Positions 37,470 to 44,603 of a stretch of DNA of 64,000 nt are shown in pieces. Each line of letters begins with the position of its first letter. Within the stretch, counting starts at the first letter, position 1. The DNA lies in assembly GCF_017876165.1 (NCBI RefSeq), contig NZ_JAGINQ010000001.1:558001-622000 (forward strand). Direction: 5' to 3'. A program made the position numbers and the translations under genes. The notes under the pieces were generated by a model. It had not been told where the DNA came from. It was given only the letters and a program-made list of their open reading frames with translations, and did not search any database. The DNA is from Azospirillum soli (GTDB lineage: Bacteria > Pseudomonadota > Alphaproteobacteria > Azospirillales > Azospirillaceae).

Positions 37470-38279
37470 TCAGGCGGGTGCCGGTTCGGTGGCGCCCCGG
37501 CGTAGGAACTCCCGCACCTTCGGGCTTTCCGCATGGTCGATCAGGGTCCGTGGATTGCCGTGCGCGATGGCCGTGCGCGTTTCCGCGTCCAGGAACACCG
37601 CGTCGTCGGCGATGGCGAAAATGCTGGCGAGTTCGTGGGTCACGATGACCACGGTGGCGCCGAGATTGTCCCGCAGTTCCAGAATGAGATCGTCCAGCCG
37701 GCGGGAGCTGAGCGGGTCGAGGCCGGCGGACGGCTCGTCCAGGAACAGGATGTCGGGGTCGAGCGCCATGGCGCGGGCGAGCCCGGCCCGCTTGCGCATG
37801 CCGCCGCTGATCTCCGACGGGTAAAACTCCTCGAAGCCGCGCAGGCCGACCAGCGCCAGCTTCAGAGCCACCATCTCCGTCACCTCGCGGGCGTCCAGCC
37901 GGGTGTAGAGCCCCAGCGGCAGCGCGACGTTCTCGGCCAGGGTCATCGAACTCCACAGAGCGCCGCTCTGGAACAGCACGCCGAAGCGCCGGCTGATCGC
38001 CATCCGCTGGTCGGAATCGACGGTCCAGAAGCTCTCGCCGTCGTAGAGGACGTCGCCGCGCGCCGGCCGGTTCAGCCCGATCATGTGCTTCAGCATGGTG
38101 CTCTTGCCGCAGCCGCTGTCGCCCATGATGACGAAGATCTCGCCACGCCGGACGGTGAAGCTGACGTTGCGCTGCACGACGTAGGAGCCGAACGCCATCT
38201 CCAGGTCGCGGACGACGATGCGCGGTTCCGGCGGGGGATGTGGCGGGGGATTTGGTGGAGCTTGGGGGAGCGGTTCCAT
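37470..38279 (-). CDS. ABC transporter ATPase of an Mla-type lipid system
   Basis: A 269-residue ATP-binding protein. Walker A GDSGCGKST at about 53-61, signature SGGMRKRAGLARA at about 155, Walker B ILFLDEPSAGLDP at about 173 and the switch histidine in VTHEL are present. The MlaF-like feature is the loop between Walker A and the signature (FGVLFQSGALWSSMTLAENVALP). It powers the MlaE-like permease encoded just upstream, 9 bases away. The N-terminus has a Pro-rich stretch before the domain. Confidence 0.92.
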   Translation of the reverse strand: MEPLPQAPPNPPPHPPPEPRIVVRDLEMAFGSYVVQRNVSFTVRRGEIFVIMGDSGCGKSTMLKHMIGLNRPARGDVLYDGESFWTVDSDQRMAISRRFGVLFQSGALWSSMTLAENVALPLGLYTRLDAREVTEMVALKLALVGLRGFEEFYPSEISGGMRKRAGLARAMALDPDILFLDEPSAGLDPLSSRRLDDLILELRDNLGATVVIVTHELASIFAIADDAVFLDAETRTAIAHGNPRTLIDHAESPKVREFLRRGATEPAPA

Positions 38280-38288
38280 GGCGCCCTC

Positions 38289-39416
38289 CTACAGCCCGAC
38301 GATGTTGAGCAGCACGGCCAGCACCGCGTCGCTGATGATAATGTAGACCAGCGCGGTCACCACGGCCGAGGTCGCGGCGTTGCCCACCGCCGCCGCGCTG
38401 CGTCCCGACTGGATCCCGCGCATGCAGCCGGCAATGGCGACCAGCGCGCCGAACAGAACGCTCTTGCCCCAGCCGATGAAGAAGTCGGAGAAGGTGAAGC
38501 TGGCGCGTGTCTGTTCCAGATAGACGGTGCCGGTCAGGTCCAGCATCCCGATGCCGACCAGAAACCCGCCGAACATGCCGGCGAAGGCCGAATAGAGGTA
38601 GAGCAGCGGCATCATCAGCATCAGGGCCAGCATGCGCGGCAGCACCAGGAAATCGACGGGCGAGACGCCCAGCGTGGTCAGCGCGTCGATCTCCTCGTTC
38701 GCCTGCATGGTGCCGAGTTGTGCTGCAAAGGCCGCCCCGGTTCGCCCGGCCAGCACGATGGCGGTCATGATCGCCGCCATCTCGCGGGTCATCGCGACGG
38801 TGACGAGGTTCGCCACGTAGATCTCCGCCCCGAAGGTGCGCAGCTGCACCGCGCCGACGAAGGCGAGAATCAAGCCGACCAGCAGCGAAATGACCGACGC
38901 GATGGCCAGCGCCTCCGCCCCGCATTCCTGAATGGTCAGCATCAGGTCGGACCTGCGGAAGCGGGCCTTTCCGGCGAGCAGGCGGAGAAAGGCCAGGGTC
39001 GCCTCACCCAGGAAGGCCAGCGTGCCCTGCCATCCCTTCCAGGCGCGCAAGGTCGCCTCGCCCACCAGGACGAGCGGGGATTTGCCCGCCCCGGCGCGGC
39101 CCGTTCCGGTCTTTTCCGGCACGGCCAGCGCCAGATCGACCAGCCGCCGGACGCCGGGCGGCAGGTCCGCCTTGTCGAACGCGATGTTCCGCGTCCGGCA
39201 CAGCGATTCCAGAGCCGCGACGTAGGAGACCAGGGAGGAGTCCCAGCGGCCGAGGCCGGGGGCTTGGACCGCGACGTGGTTCAGGGACGGGCGGCCGTCC
39301 AGGAACATCGCCGCCTCCGCCACGGACGGCATACCGTGCCGCACGACCCAATCGCCGGTGCAGAGAACCGCCAGGGTCCGGTCGTCGGGCGTTTCCAGGC
39401 GCACGGGTGCAAGCAT
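38289..39416 (-). CDS. MlaE-family ABC permease with N-terminal STAS-like domain
   Basis: A 375-residue inner-membrane permease. The first 120 residues form a soluble STAS-like domain (RLETPDDRTLAVLCTGDWVVRHG...), and the rest is the MlaE/YrbE domain with five to six helices (EMAAIMTAIVLAGRTGAAFAAQLGTMQANEEIDAL is the family signature). Fusion of the STAS partner (like MlaB) with the permease is common outside Enterobacteria. It starts at MLAPVRLET, AGGA seven bases upstream. First of the mlaE-F-D-pqiC operon. Confidence 0.9.
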   Translation of the reverse strand: MLAPVRLETPDDRTLAVLCTGDWVVRHGMPSVAEAAMFLDGRPSLNHVAVQAPGLGRWDSSLVSYVAALESLCRTRNIAFDKADLPPGVRRLVDLALAVPEKTGTGRAGAGKSPLVLVGEATLRAWKGWQGTLAFLGEATLAFLRLLAGKARFRRSDLMLTIQECGAEALAIASVISLLVGLILAFVGAVQLRTFGAEIYVANLVTVAMTREMAAIMTAIVLAGRTGAAFAAQLGTMQANEEIDALTTLGVSPVDFLVLPRMLALMLMMPLLYLYSAFAGMFGGFLVGIGMLDLTGTVYLEQTRASFTFSDFFIGWGKSVLFGALVAIAGCMRGIQSGRSAAAVGNAATSAVVTALVYIIISDAVLAVLLNIVGL

Positions 39417-39444
39417 GGCGTCATCCTGATCCCCGGAACGACCG

Positions 39445-39753
39445 TCAATAGCCCGAGGAACTCCGGCTCTTCTGGGATTGCGACCCCTGCTGCACGCCGC
39501 GCTCGTAGGCCGAAGCCTCGGTCTTCTTGTGGTAGTCGTAGAGCAGGCCGCCGGCCAGGCCGGCGCCGGCGCCGATGGCGGCACCCATGCCGGCGTTGCC
39601 GGCGATGGCCCCGATCAGCGCACCGCCGGCCGCACCGCCGGTCGTGCCGGTGAGGGCCCGCTGCTGCGTCGCCGACATGTCGGAGCAGGCGGCAAGGGGA
39701 AGCGCCAGGGCGGCGACCCGAACGATGTGTTTGAGCGTCATGTCCGTGCCCAT
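39445..39753 (-). CDS. Glycine-zipper lipoprotein
   Basis: A 102-residue small lipoprotein: signal peptide with lipobox LAAC (Cys23), a glycine-zipper membrane stretch (TGGAAGGALIGAIAGNAGMGAAIGAGAGLAGGLLYDY) and a short charged, Ser/Gln-rich tail. Glycine-zipper lipoproteins of this kind lie in the outer envelope. It precedes mlaE by 28 bases on the same strand and may be cotranscribed. Confidence 0.85.
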   Translation of the reverse strand: MGTDMTLKHIVRVAALALPLAACSDMSATQQRALTGTTGGAAGGALIGAIAGNAGMGAAIGAGAGLAGGLLYDYHKKTEASAYERGVQQGSQSQKSRSSSGY

Positions 39754-39811
39754 CTTGGTTGGCCTCTGGTCGGGTGGAGGATGGCGGATGAAAGATGGTC
39801 TGGCGCCGCGC

Positions 39812-40213
39812 TCAGCCCTGGCAGGGGTAGCGCTGCGCCAGGAAGCGGAACATCCCTTCCACCGGAGGCGTGTTCATCTGATTGGGATTCTGCTTCGCCC
39901 AGGCGACGAAGGCCGCGATGGCCTCGTTGCGCGAGGGCGGCGGGTTCGGCGCGCAGATCAACCGGCGCTTGCCTTCGGCCGCCGCCGCGATCTGGTGGTA
40001 CTGGTAGGCGCCGACGGCGAAGCCGTGGCAGAAATGCAGCGCCGCGATGCCGGTCGGATCGGTCGGCGAAGCCTCGCACAGCCGTATGAGATCGCCCGTC
40101 GTCCGGACCTGAAAGTTGGTTTCCGTGGGGGTCGGCACCGTCTGCGCGCCGACGGTCGAGGTGGCTGCGGCGGTGATGATGGCCGCAAGAGCAAGCTTGG
40201 TTCGCTGTTTCAT
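39812..40213 (-). CDS. Rap1a/Tai-family secreted protein
   Basis: A 133-residue protein with a signal peptide (MKQRTKLALAAIITAAATSTVGA) and a Rap1a/Tai immunity-protein-like domain: DLIRLCEASPTD, LHFCHGFAVGAYQYH, RRLICAPNPPPSRNEAIAAFVAWA and FLAQRYPC with four cysteines expected to form two disulfides. The family includes proteins that protect against type VI amidase effectors, but many members are orphans like this one: no effector gene adjoins. GGGAG precedes ATG 40213; the open frame upstream is longer but without a signal. Confidence 0.82.
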   Translation of the reverse strand: MKQRTKLALAAIITAAATSTVGAQTVPTPTETNFQVRTTGDLIRLCEASPTDPTGIAALHFCHGFAVGAYQYHQIAAAAEGKRRLICAPNPPPSRNEAIAAFVAWAKQNPNQMNTPPVEGMFRFLAQRYPCQG

Positions 40214-40430
40214 CGTGTGCTCCCGACATTGTCGAAGCCGGCTTTGCACGCGGCGCTTTAAAAAGGACGACGCAAGGGAATCCCCAAATCGGAAATCGCC
40301 TTGCACACTCTTCGCGTGCGGCACCATTCGGTCATCACGCCGTTGATGGTGATGAGTCATGGAGTCCTGAGACTATTGATCCGCGCACGGGTGGAGAATT
40401 GGAAGTATCATTCCACCCCGCGCACCCCCT

Positions 40431-40441
40431 GCTACCGTAAC
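40431..40441 (-). promoter_or_regulatory. GTTAC-type half element (orphan box)
   Basis: GTTACGGTAGC on the minus strand, the first box of the element described at 40505. It points toward the Rap1a-like gene 220 bases away. The second box (CAACNGTTGC) is not at the expected distance, so this is at best a partial site. Confidence 0.35.
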
Positions 40442-40504
40442 TCTTCCGCCGCGAACATTAGGGCACGCCTGCATTTGTTGGACGATGTCCGCCTGATGCG
40501 GTTC

Positions 40505-40540
40505 GTTACCGTAACGGGACCAACGGTTGCACACTTCAAG
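40505..40540 (+). promoter_or_regulatory. Bipartite palindromic element, copy 1
   Basis: GTTACCGTAAC, five bases, CAACGGTTGC, three bases, CTTCAAG. Both boxes are short palindromes whose centres are 15 bases apart. The same arrangement occurs at 60349-60380 and 63562-63597. Here it points toward the secreted-protein gene starting 69 bases downstream at 40609, consistent with a promoter or operator. Confidence 0.6.
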
Positions 40541-40608
40541 ACCTGCCGATGCCGGGCGCAAGCTGATCCGGGCCATTTTTTAAAGAGCCATGAGGGAGGG
40601 CATCGGAG

Positions 40609-40995
40609 ATGGCGAACGAAGGCGTACAAACGGAAACGACGAACAAGCACGCAACGCGCGTGATGATCGGCACCTTGGCGGTCGTGCTCGGTGCGGTCGT
40701 GCTCGGTGGCCTGTCCCCCGCGCGGGCCCAGGATGCGCCGCTCGCCACCCTGCCTCAAAAATGCGAGCAGGCGGCGACCGAACGCCTCAGCGCGATGGGG
40801 CTGGCCAACGCGGTGACCCGCGGCATGCCGTCGGAAATCCGCAGCGGCGTCACCATCCCGTCCGGCTATCGGGCGCGTTATTACAACCCGAACTGCGGCG
40901 GCTATGTAGTGATGAACTTTGACAGCATGTGCGGTTACGAGCAGACCTATACGACGGGCAATTGCCGCATGCAGGGCATGCCCCACTGGTGGTAG
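40609..40995 (+). CDS. Secreted protein of unknown function
   Basis: A 128-residue protein with an N-terminal hydrophobic signal (about residues 17-40, ending SPARA-QDA). The mature part has four cysteines (KCEQAATERL, YNPNCGGYVVMNFDSMCGYEQ, GNCRMQ) probably paired in the periplasm. No family recognised. GGGAGG precedes the ATG. It is preceded by a copy of the bipartite element and ends convergent with the patatin gene. Confidence 0.75.
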   Translation: MANEGVQTETTNKHATRVMIGTLAVVLGAVVLGGLSPARAQDAPLATLPQKCEQAATERLSAMGLANAVTRGMPSEIRSGVTIPSGYRARYYNPNCGGYVVMNFDSMCGYEQTYTTGNCRMQGMPHWW

Positions 40996-41029
40996 GAAAG
41001 TGCGGGCGCCGAGGTCGCCCGCCCTTTCC
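40995..41029. terminator. Bidirectional terminator-like hairpin
   Basis: GGAAAG-t-GCGGGCG (40995-41008), loop ccgaggt, CGCCCGC-c-CTTTCC (41016-41029): a 13-bp stem with one mismatch between two convergent genes. A-rich left and T-rich right flanks within the stem suit bidirectional termination. It would end the long minus-strand gene run. Confidence 0.7.
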
Positions 41030-41034
41030 AAACG

Positions 41035-42333
41035 TCAGTATGCTACCGCCCCGCGCCTCTTCTCCTTCACGGCCTTGGCGGCTCGCGCCGGAACCGGCGG
41101 TTCGATTTCCGGCGCGGCATAGCCGGGCGGGGTCTTGGCCCAGGGATAGCCGTTGACCGCCAGGTCGTAACCGACCTTGAACAGCTCCTTCATGTAGACC
41201 GGGTCGAACGGCTCCTTCAGCGGGGTCTTGAAGGTCTCGGGGATGTAGGCGAGGTTGAAGTCGATGCCGTCGCGCTGCGTGGTGATGTAGATGCGGTACA
41301 GATCCCCCACCCCCTGCGTCTGAATCAGCGACGAGACGGCCCGGTTCGCGATACTCAGCGTCTGGCGCTCGACCTGCGCCCAGTCCGGATCGAGCCGCGC
41401 GTTGCGGATGACGAACAGCCGCCGCTGGCGCGTGATCCCCGCCTGCTGCGCTTCCGTCCGCAGGTTCAGGCTGGGGGGATAGACGAACACCTGCGCCGTG
41501 GCGCCGCCGTCCACATGCATTTCCTCGAACTTGCGTCCATCCGCCGCGACGTCGATCATGACGGGCGGGAACGCCCCCGGAATGGCGGCCGAGGCCACCA
41601 GCAGAGTCTGGACCAGTTCAAGCGCCTGCGGATTGTGGGTGGCCGCGATCTTGGTCACGTTCCAGATGACCGGGCGGCGCGCGTCGAGGTTGGTGGTGCC
41701 GATGAGCAGCATGCGGCCTTTCTCGTGTTCGGCCGCGATGGCGTCGAGCATGTTCTGATCGAAGATCCGCCGGACCAGCTTCCTCAACGGCGCGGTGTCC
41801 GCCATGGCGTCGTTGTTAATGGCGGCCATGAAGCCGCGCTGTTCGAGAATGTCCTTGCCCGTGATGGTCGTGTAGACCTCCTTCAGCTTGTCGTCGTATT
41901 CCGGCCCCAGAAACGCGAAGGGCGCGATCAGCGCCCCGGTGCTGATGCCGGTGACCCCCTTGAAGCGGGGCCGCGTTCCCGCCGCCGTCCAGCCCACCAG
42001 CAGGCCGGCACCGAAGGCGCCATCCTCGCCGCCGCCCGAAATCGCCAGGAAATCCGCCGGGGGAAGCGGTCCCCGGTGGCCCGCCTGCTGAAGCAGGTCC
42101 CGCTCGCGGCGCACGGTCTCAAGGCCGTCGCGCAGGAACTCGCTGCTATCGCCATCCGCCCAATAGCGGACATCGGGCATGCCCTCGACGCTGGCTTTCG
42201 CCTGGATGCCGGCGGGCACCGCTTCGAGGCGGGTGGGCGACGAGCAGCCCGCGATGCCAAGCACGGCGAACAGCAAGCCCGCCAGGGCCGTCATGGCAGC
42301 GCGACGTTTCGGTGCAGGCTGCAAAGGTCGCAT
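41035..42333 (-). CDS. Patatin-like phospholipase lipoprotein
   Basis: A 432-residue lipoprotein (lipobox GIAGC, Cys30) with a patatin domain. The oxyanion loop is GGGEDGAFG at 100-108. The nucleophile elbow GISTG has Ser131. The Asp of the dyad lies in HVDGGA near 270. It is expected to be a periplasm-facing lipid acyl hydrolase anchored in a membrane; the substrate is unknown. It lies at the end of the minus-strand gene run starting with the DUF3141 gene. AGAGG precedes the ATG. Confidence 0.9.
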   Translation of the reverse strand: MRPLQPAPKRRAAMTALAGLLFAVLGIAGCSSPTRLEAVPAGIQAKASVEGMPDVRYWADGDSSEFLRDGLETVRRERDLLQQAGHRGPLPPADFLAISGGGEDGAFGAGLLVGWTAAGTRPRFKGVTGISTGALIAPFAFLGPEYDDKLKEVYTTITGKDILEQRGFMAAINNDAMADTAPLRKLVRRIFDQNMLDAIAAEHEKGRMLLIGTTNLDARRPVIWNVTKIAATHNPQALELVQTLLVASAAIPGAFPPVMIDVAADGRKFEEMHVDGGATAQVFVYPPSLNLRTEAQQAGITRQRRLFVIRNARLDPDWAQVERQTLSIANRAVSSLIQTQGVGDLYRIYITTQRDGIDFNLAYIPETFKTPLKEPFDPVYMKELFKVGYDLAVNGYPWAKTPPGYAAPEIEPPVPARAAKAVKEKRRGAVAY

Positions 42334-42357
42334 GTTTCAACCTCTCGGGGCAGACGC

Positions 42358-42981
42358 TCAGAACCAGCTCTTGGCTGACGGCTGGATCGACACGGCAAGC
42401 GCTTCGCTGACCACGGCGGTGATGGTGTCGCCGACCTTCAGCGAGGGAAGCTTGGCCTGCCGGACCGGGTCCGTGACGGTGACGGTGACGACCTCGCCGC
42501 CCTGCGGACTGACGAGATCGACGCTGTGCGAGGCGAGGTCGATGCCGACCACCAGCCCGCTGATCATCGTCGTCTGGACGCCGACCCCGCCCGGTGCCTC
42601 GGCCGGCCGCGCGATGGTCTGCCGGATCGAATCCTCGGGCACGCTTTCGCCGGGCTCGGAAATCAGGAACGCGACGGAGCGGTAGTACTGGGCATCGACG
42701 ACGTCCCCAACCTTCAGCATTTCAAGGCGGACGTCAGGCCCGGCCGTGACGGTGACCGGCGTGCGCGACCGTCCGGTGAGCGTCACCTGCCGCTTGGCCG
42801 GGTCGATGGCGGTGATCTTGGCGTGGATCGTGACGGCGGCGTCACCCGGCACGATGTTGGTCAGGGTCTGCCGGGTCTGTGCGGCCGCCGGCGAGGGCTG
42901 GATGGCTGGCACGGCAAGCGCCCCGCAAAGAACGAGAGCCGCCGCGATGGAAAAGGTCGGGAAAGCTGCGCAGGGTTTCAT
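42358..42981 (-). CDS. Secreted protein with two repeated beta-rich modules
   Basis: A 207-residue periplasmic protein with a signal peptide (about 1-34, cleaved after AAAQ). The mature region contains two similar segments: IHAKITAIDPAKRQVTLTG...LKVGDVVDAQYY and ISGLVVGIDLASHSVDLVS...LKVGDTITAVVSE. So it looks like a duplicated small beta-barrel module. No known family assigned. AGGAG precedes ATG 42981. It sits between the AI-2E family permease and the patatin gene. Confidence 0.75.
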   Translation of the reverse strand: MKPCAAFPTFSIAAALVLCGALAVPAIQPSPAAAQTRQTLTNIVPGDAAVTIHAKITAIDPAKRQVTLTGRSRTPVTVTAGPDVRLEMLKVGDVVDAQYYRSVAFLISEPGESVPEDSIRQTIARPAEAPGGVGVQTTMISGLVVGIDLASHSVDLVSPQGGEVVTVTVTDPVRQAKLPSLKVGDTITAVVSEALAVSIQPSAKSWF

Positions 42982-43054
42982 GCTGTTCTCCTGTTTTTGC
43001 ACACGCTGCTCCGCATTTTTCTTTGGGCATTTCCCTTCGGGGTGCGACTGACGC

Positions 43055-44179
43055 CTATTCGGCCACGGCATCGCCCGGCTCGTTGCCACCGCTCCATTCC
43101 CGGATCAGGCCGTAGGCCACGGCAAGCAGCGTCGGGCCGAGGAAGATGCCGATCAGTCCAAAGGCGATGAGGCCGCCGACGATTCCGAGGAAAATCACGA
43201 TGAAGGGAAGGTCGCTGCTTCGGCCGATCAGGATCGGGCGCAGGATGTTGTCGAGGCTCCCGACCAGCAGGCCGACCCAGGCCACCAGGAAGATCGCCAT
43301 CCCCGTGCGCCCCTGGGCGGCCAGCCAGATCGCGGCGGGCAGCCAGATCACCGCCGGCCCCATCGGTATCAGCGTCAGGAAGAAGGTGATGAAGCCGAGG
43401 AAGAAGGCGCCGGGAAGGCCGGCGATCCAATAGCCCACCGTCGCGGCGATGGCCTGGACCAGCGCGGTGCCGAGCACGCCATGAACGACGCCGTTGATCG
43501 TTTCGGCCGCGACGTCCAGGGATTGCCGGGCGCGCATTCCGGCGATCCTCCCCATGACGCTGCGCAGCCGGTGCACGGCGGCGCGGCCGTCGCGATAAAG
43601 GAAGAAGGCGATCAGGACACTGACCGCGATCAGCGACGTTCCGGAGAGAAGGTTTCCACCGGTCGCCAGAACCCAATCGCGAACCCGTCCGACATAGGGC
43701 AGAAGCATCGTGCGCAAATTGGCCTCGCCGGTCATCAACGCGCCCCAGATCTCCTGCAGGCGGTCGCCGAGGACCGGGACGCCGGCCAGCCAGCCCGGCA
43801 GAGGCGGAAGGCCCCGGTCCATCGCCGTGTGCGCCGATTCAAAGACCTGGAGAACGCTTTCCGACAGCTTGACCCCCAGCACGACGAGAGGGCCGACCAG
43901 CAGCGTCATGACCAGCAGCGTCATGATGGCCGCCGACAGCGTCGTCCGGCCGCCGAGCGCCCGTTCCAACCGTGCGTGCAGCGGCCATGTGCTGAAGGAC
44001 AGGATGATGGCCCACAGGATCGCCGCGATGAAGGGGCGCAGCACGACGAAGCAGCCGACCAGCAGAACCATGAGCATGGACAGGACGAGCGCCTTGCGGA
44101 CATAGCTCATCTCGTACCGTTCCGGAGATTCCGATGCGTCGGCGCGCGGCATGAATCGGTCGTGAATGAAGTCCGCCAT
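43055..44179 (-). CDS. AI-2E family transporter
   Basis: A 374-residue inner-membrane protein with seven or eight membrane helices, of the AI-2E/PerM/UPF0118 family: FIAAILWAIILSFSTWPLH near 50, GFITFFLTLIPMGPAVIWLPAAIWL near 260 and the terminal FLGIVGGLIAFGLIGIFLGPTLLAV. The name derives from E. coli TqsA; most members have other or unknown roles, including ion transport. It is part of the same minus-strand gene run. Confidence 0.9.
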   Translation of the reverse strand: MADFIHDRFMPRADASESPERYEMSYVRKALVLSMLMVLLVGCFVVLRPFIAAILWAIILSFSTWPLHARLERALGGRTTLSAAIMTLLVMTLLVGPLVVLGVKLSESVLQVFESAHTAMDRGLPPLPGWLAGVPVLGDRLQEIWGALMTGEANLRTMLLPYVGRVRDWVLATGGNLLSGTSLIAVSVLIAFFLYRDGRAAVHRLRSVMGRIAGMRARQSLDVAAETINGVVHGVLGTALVQAIAATVGYWIAGLPGAFFLGFITFFLTLIPMGPAVIWLPAAIWLAAQGRTGMAIFLVAWVGLLVGSLDNILRPILIGRSSDLPFIVIFLGIVGGLIAFGLIGIFLGPTLLAVAYGLIREWSGGNEPGDAVAE

Positions 44180-44195
44180 GACGTTTGTCCCCTGT

Positions 44196-44567
44196 TCAGG
44201 GTGCGATGGCCCAGGTGCCCCGGTCGGTCTTGCAGAAGTTCATCCGGTAAGGGACTTGGTTCTGCGCGCGCATGATGTTGAACCGGACGTGGCGGCAGGA
44301 CAGGCCGTCGCGCTCATAGGCGCCTTCGACCATCATGTCGCCGCGAAAGCCGGTCTTGGGGTTGCTCCAGTCGCCCCGGCTGCCGGTTTCCCCCTCGTCC
44401 AGCACCTTGCGCATGGCGTCGGAGAACATGCTCCAGTCCTCCGATGTGAAGTCGGTGCCGCCGCGCCCACCGAAGAGGAAGGCGAACTGCGCGAAGGCCG
44501 GCGCGGACGCGCCCAGAATGCATAAGAAGAGGGCGGTGACCGTCAGCCTGCGCGATGTCGGTGTCAT
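44196..44567 (-). CDS. Small surface protein (RT0821/Lpp0805-like)
   Basis: A 123-residue protein with a signal peptide (cleaved near AFAQ, residue 27). The mature region WSNPKTGFRGDMMVEGAYERDGLSCRHVRFNI...FCKTDRGTWAI resembles the C-terminal domain of 17-kDa-type surface proteins (RT0821/Lpp0805): W.N..TG..G...G..CR...C...G.W. The role of that family is unknown. GAGG precedes the ATG. It lies between the glucosidase and the AI-2E family gene. Confidence 0.7.
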   Translation of the reverse strand: MTPTSRRLTVTALFLCILGASAPAFAQFAFLFGGRGGTDFTSEDWSMFSDAMRKVLDEGETGSRGDWSNPKTGFRGDMMVEGAYERDGLSCRHVRFNIMRAQNQVPYRMNFCKTDRGTWAIAP

Positions 44568-44603
44568 GATGCACCTCGTTTCCTTGAGAAAAGCGGCACG
44601 GCG

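Larger units (their letters stand above)
40214..40608. other. Divergent intergenic region with repeated GTTAC-type elements
   Basis: This 395-base spacer lies between the Rap1a-like gene and the secreted-protein gene. It contains two copies of the GTTACSGTAWC motif (40431-40441 minus and 40505-40515 plus), and the second is part of a complete bipartite element. An imperfect GC-rich inverted repeat surrounds 40383-40425. No RNA gene was recognised. Confidence 0.6.
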
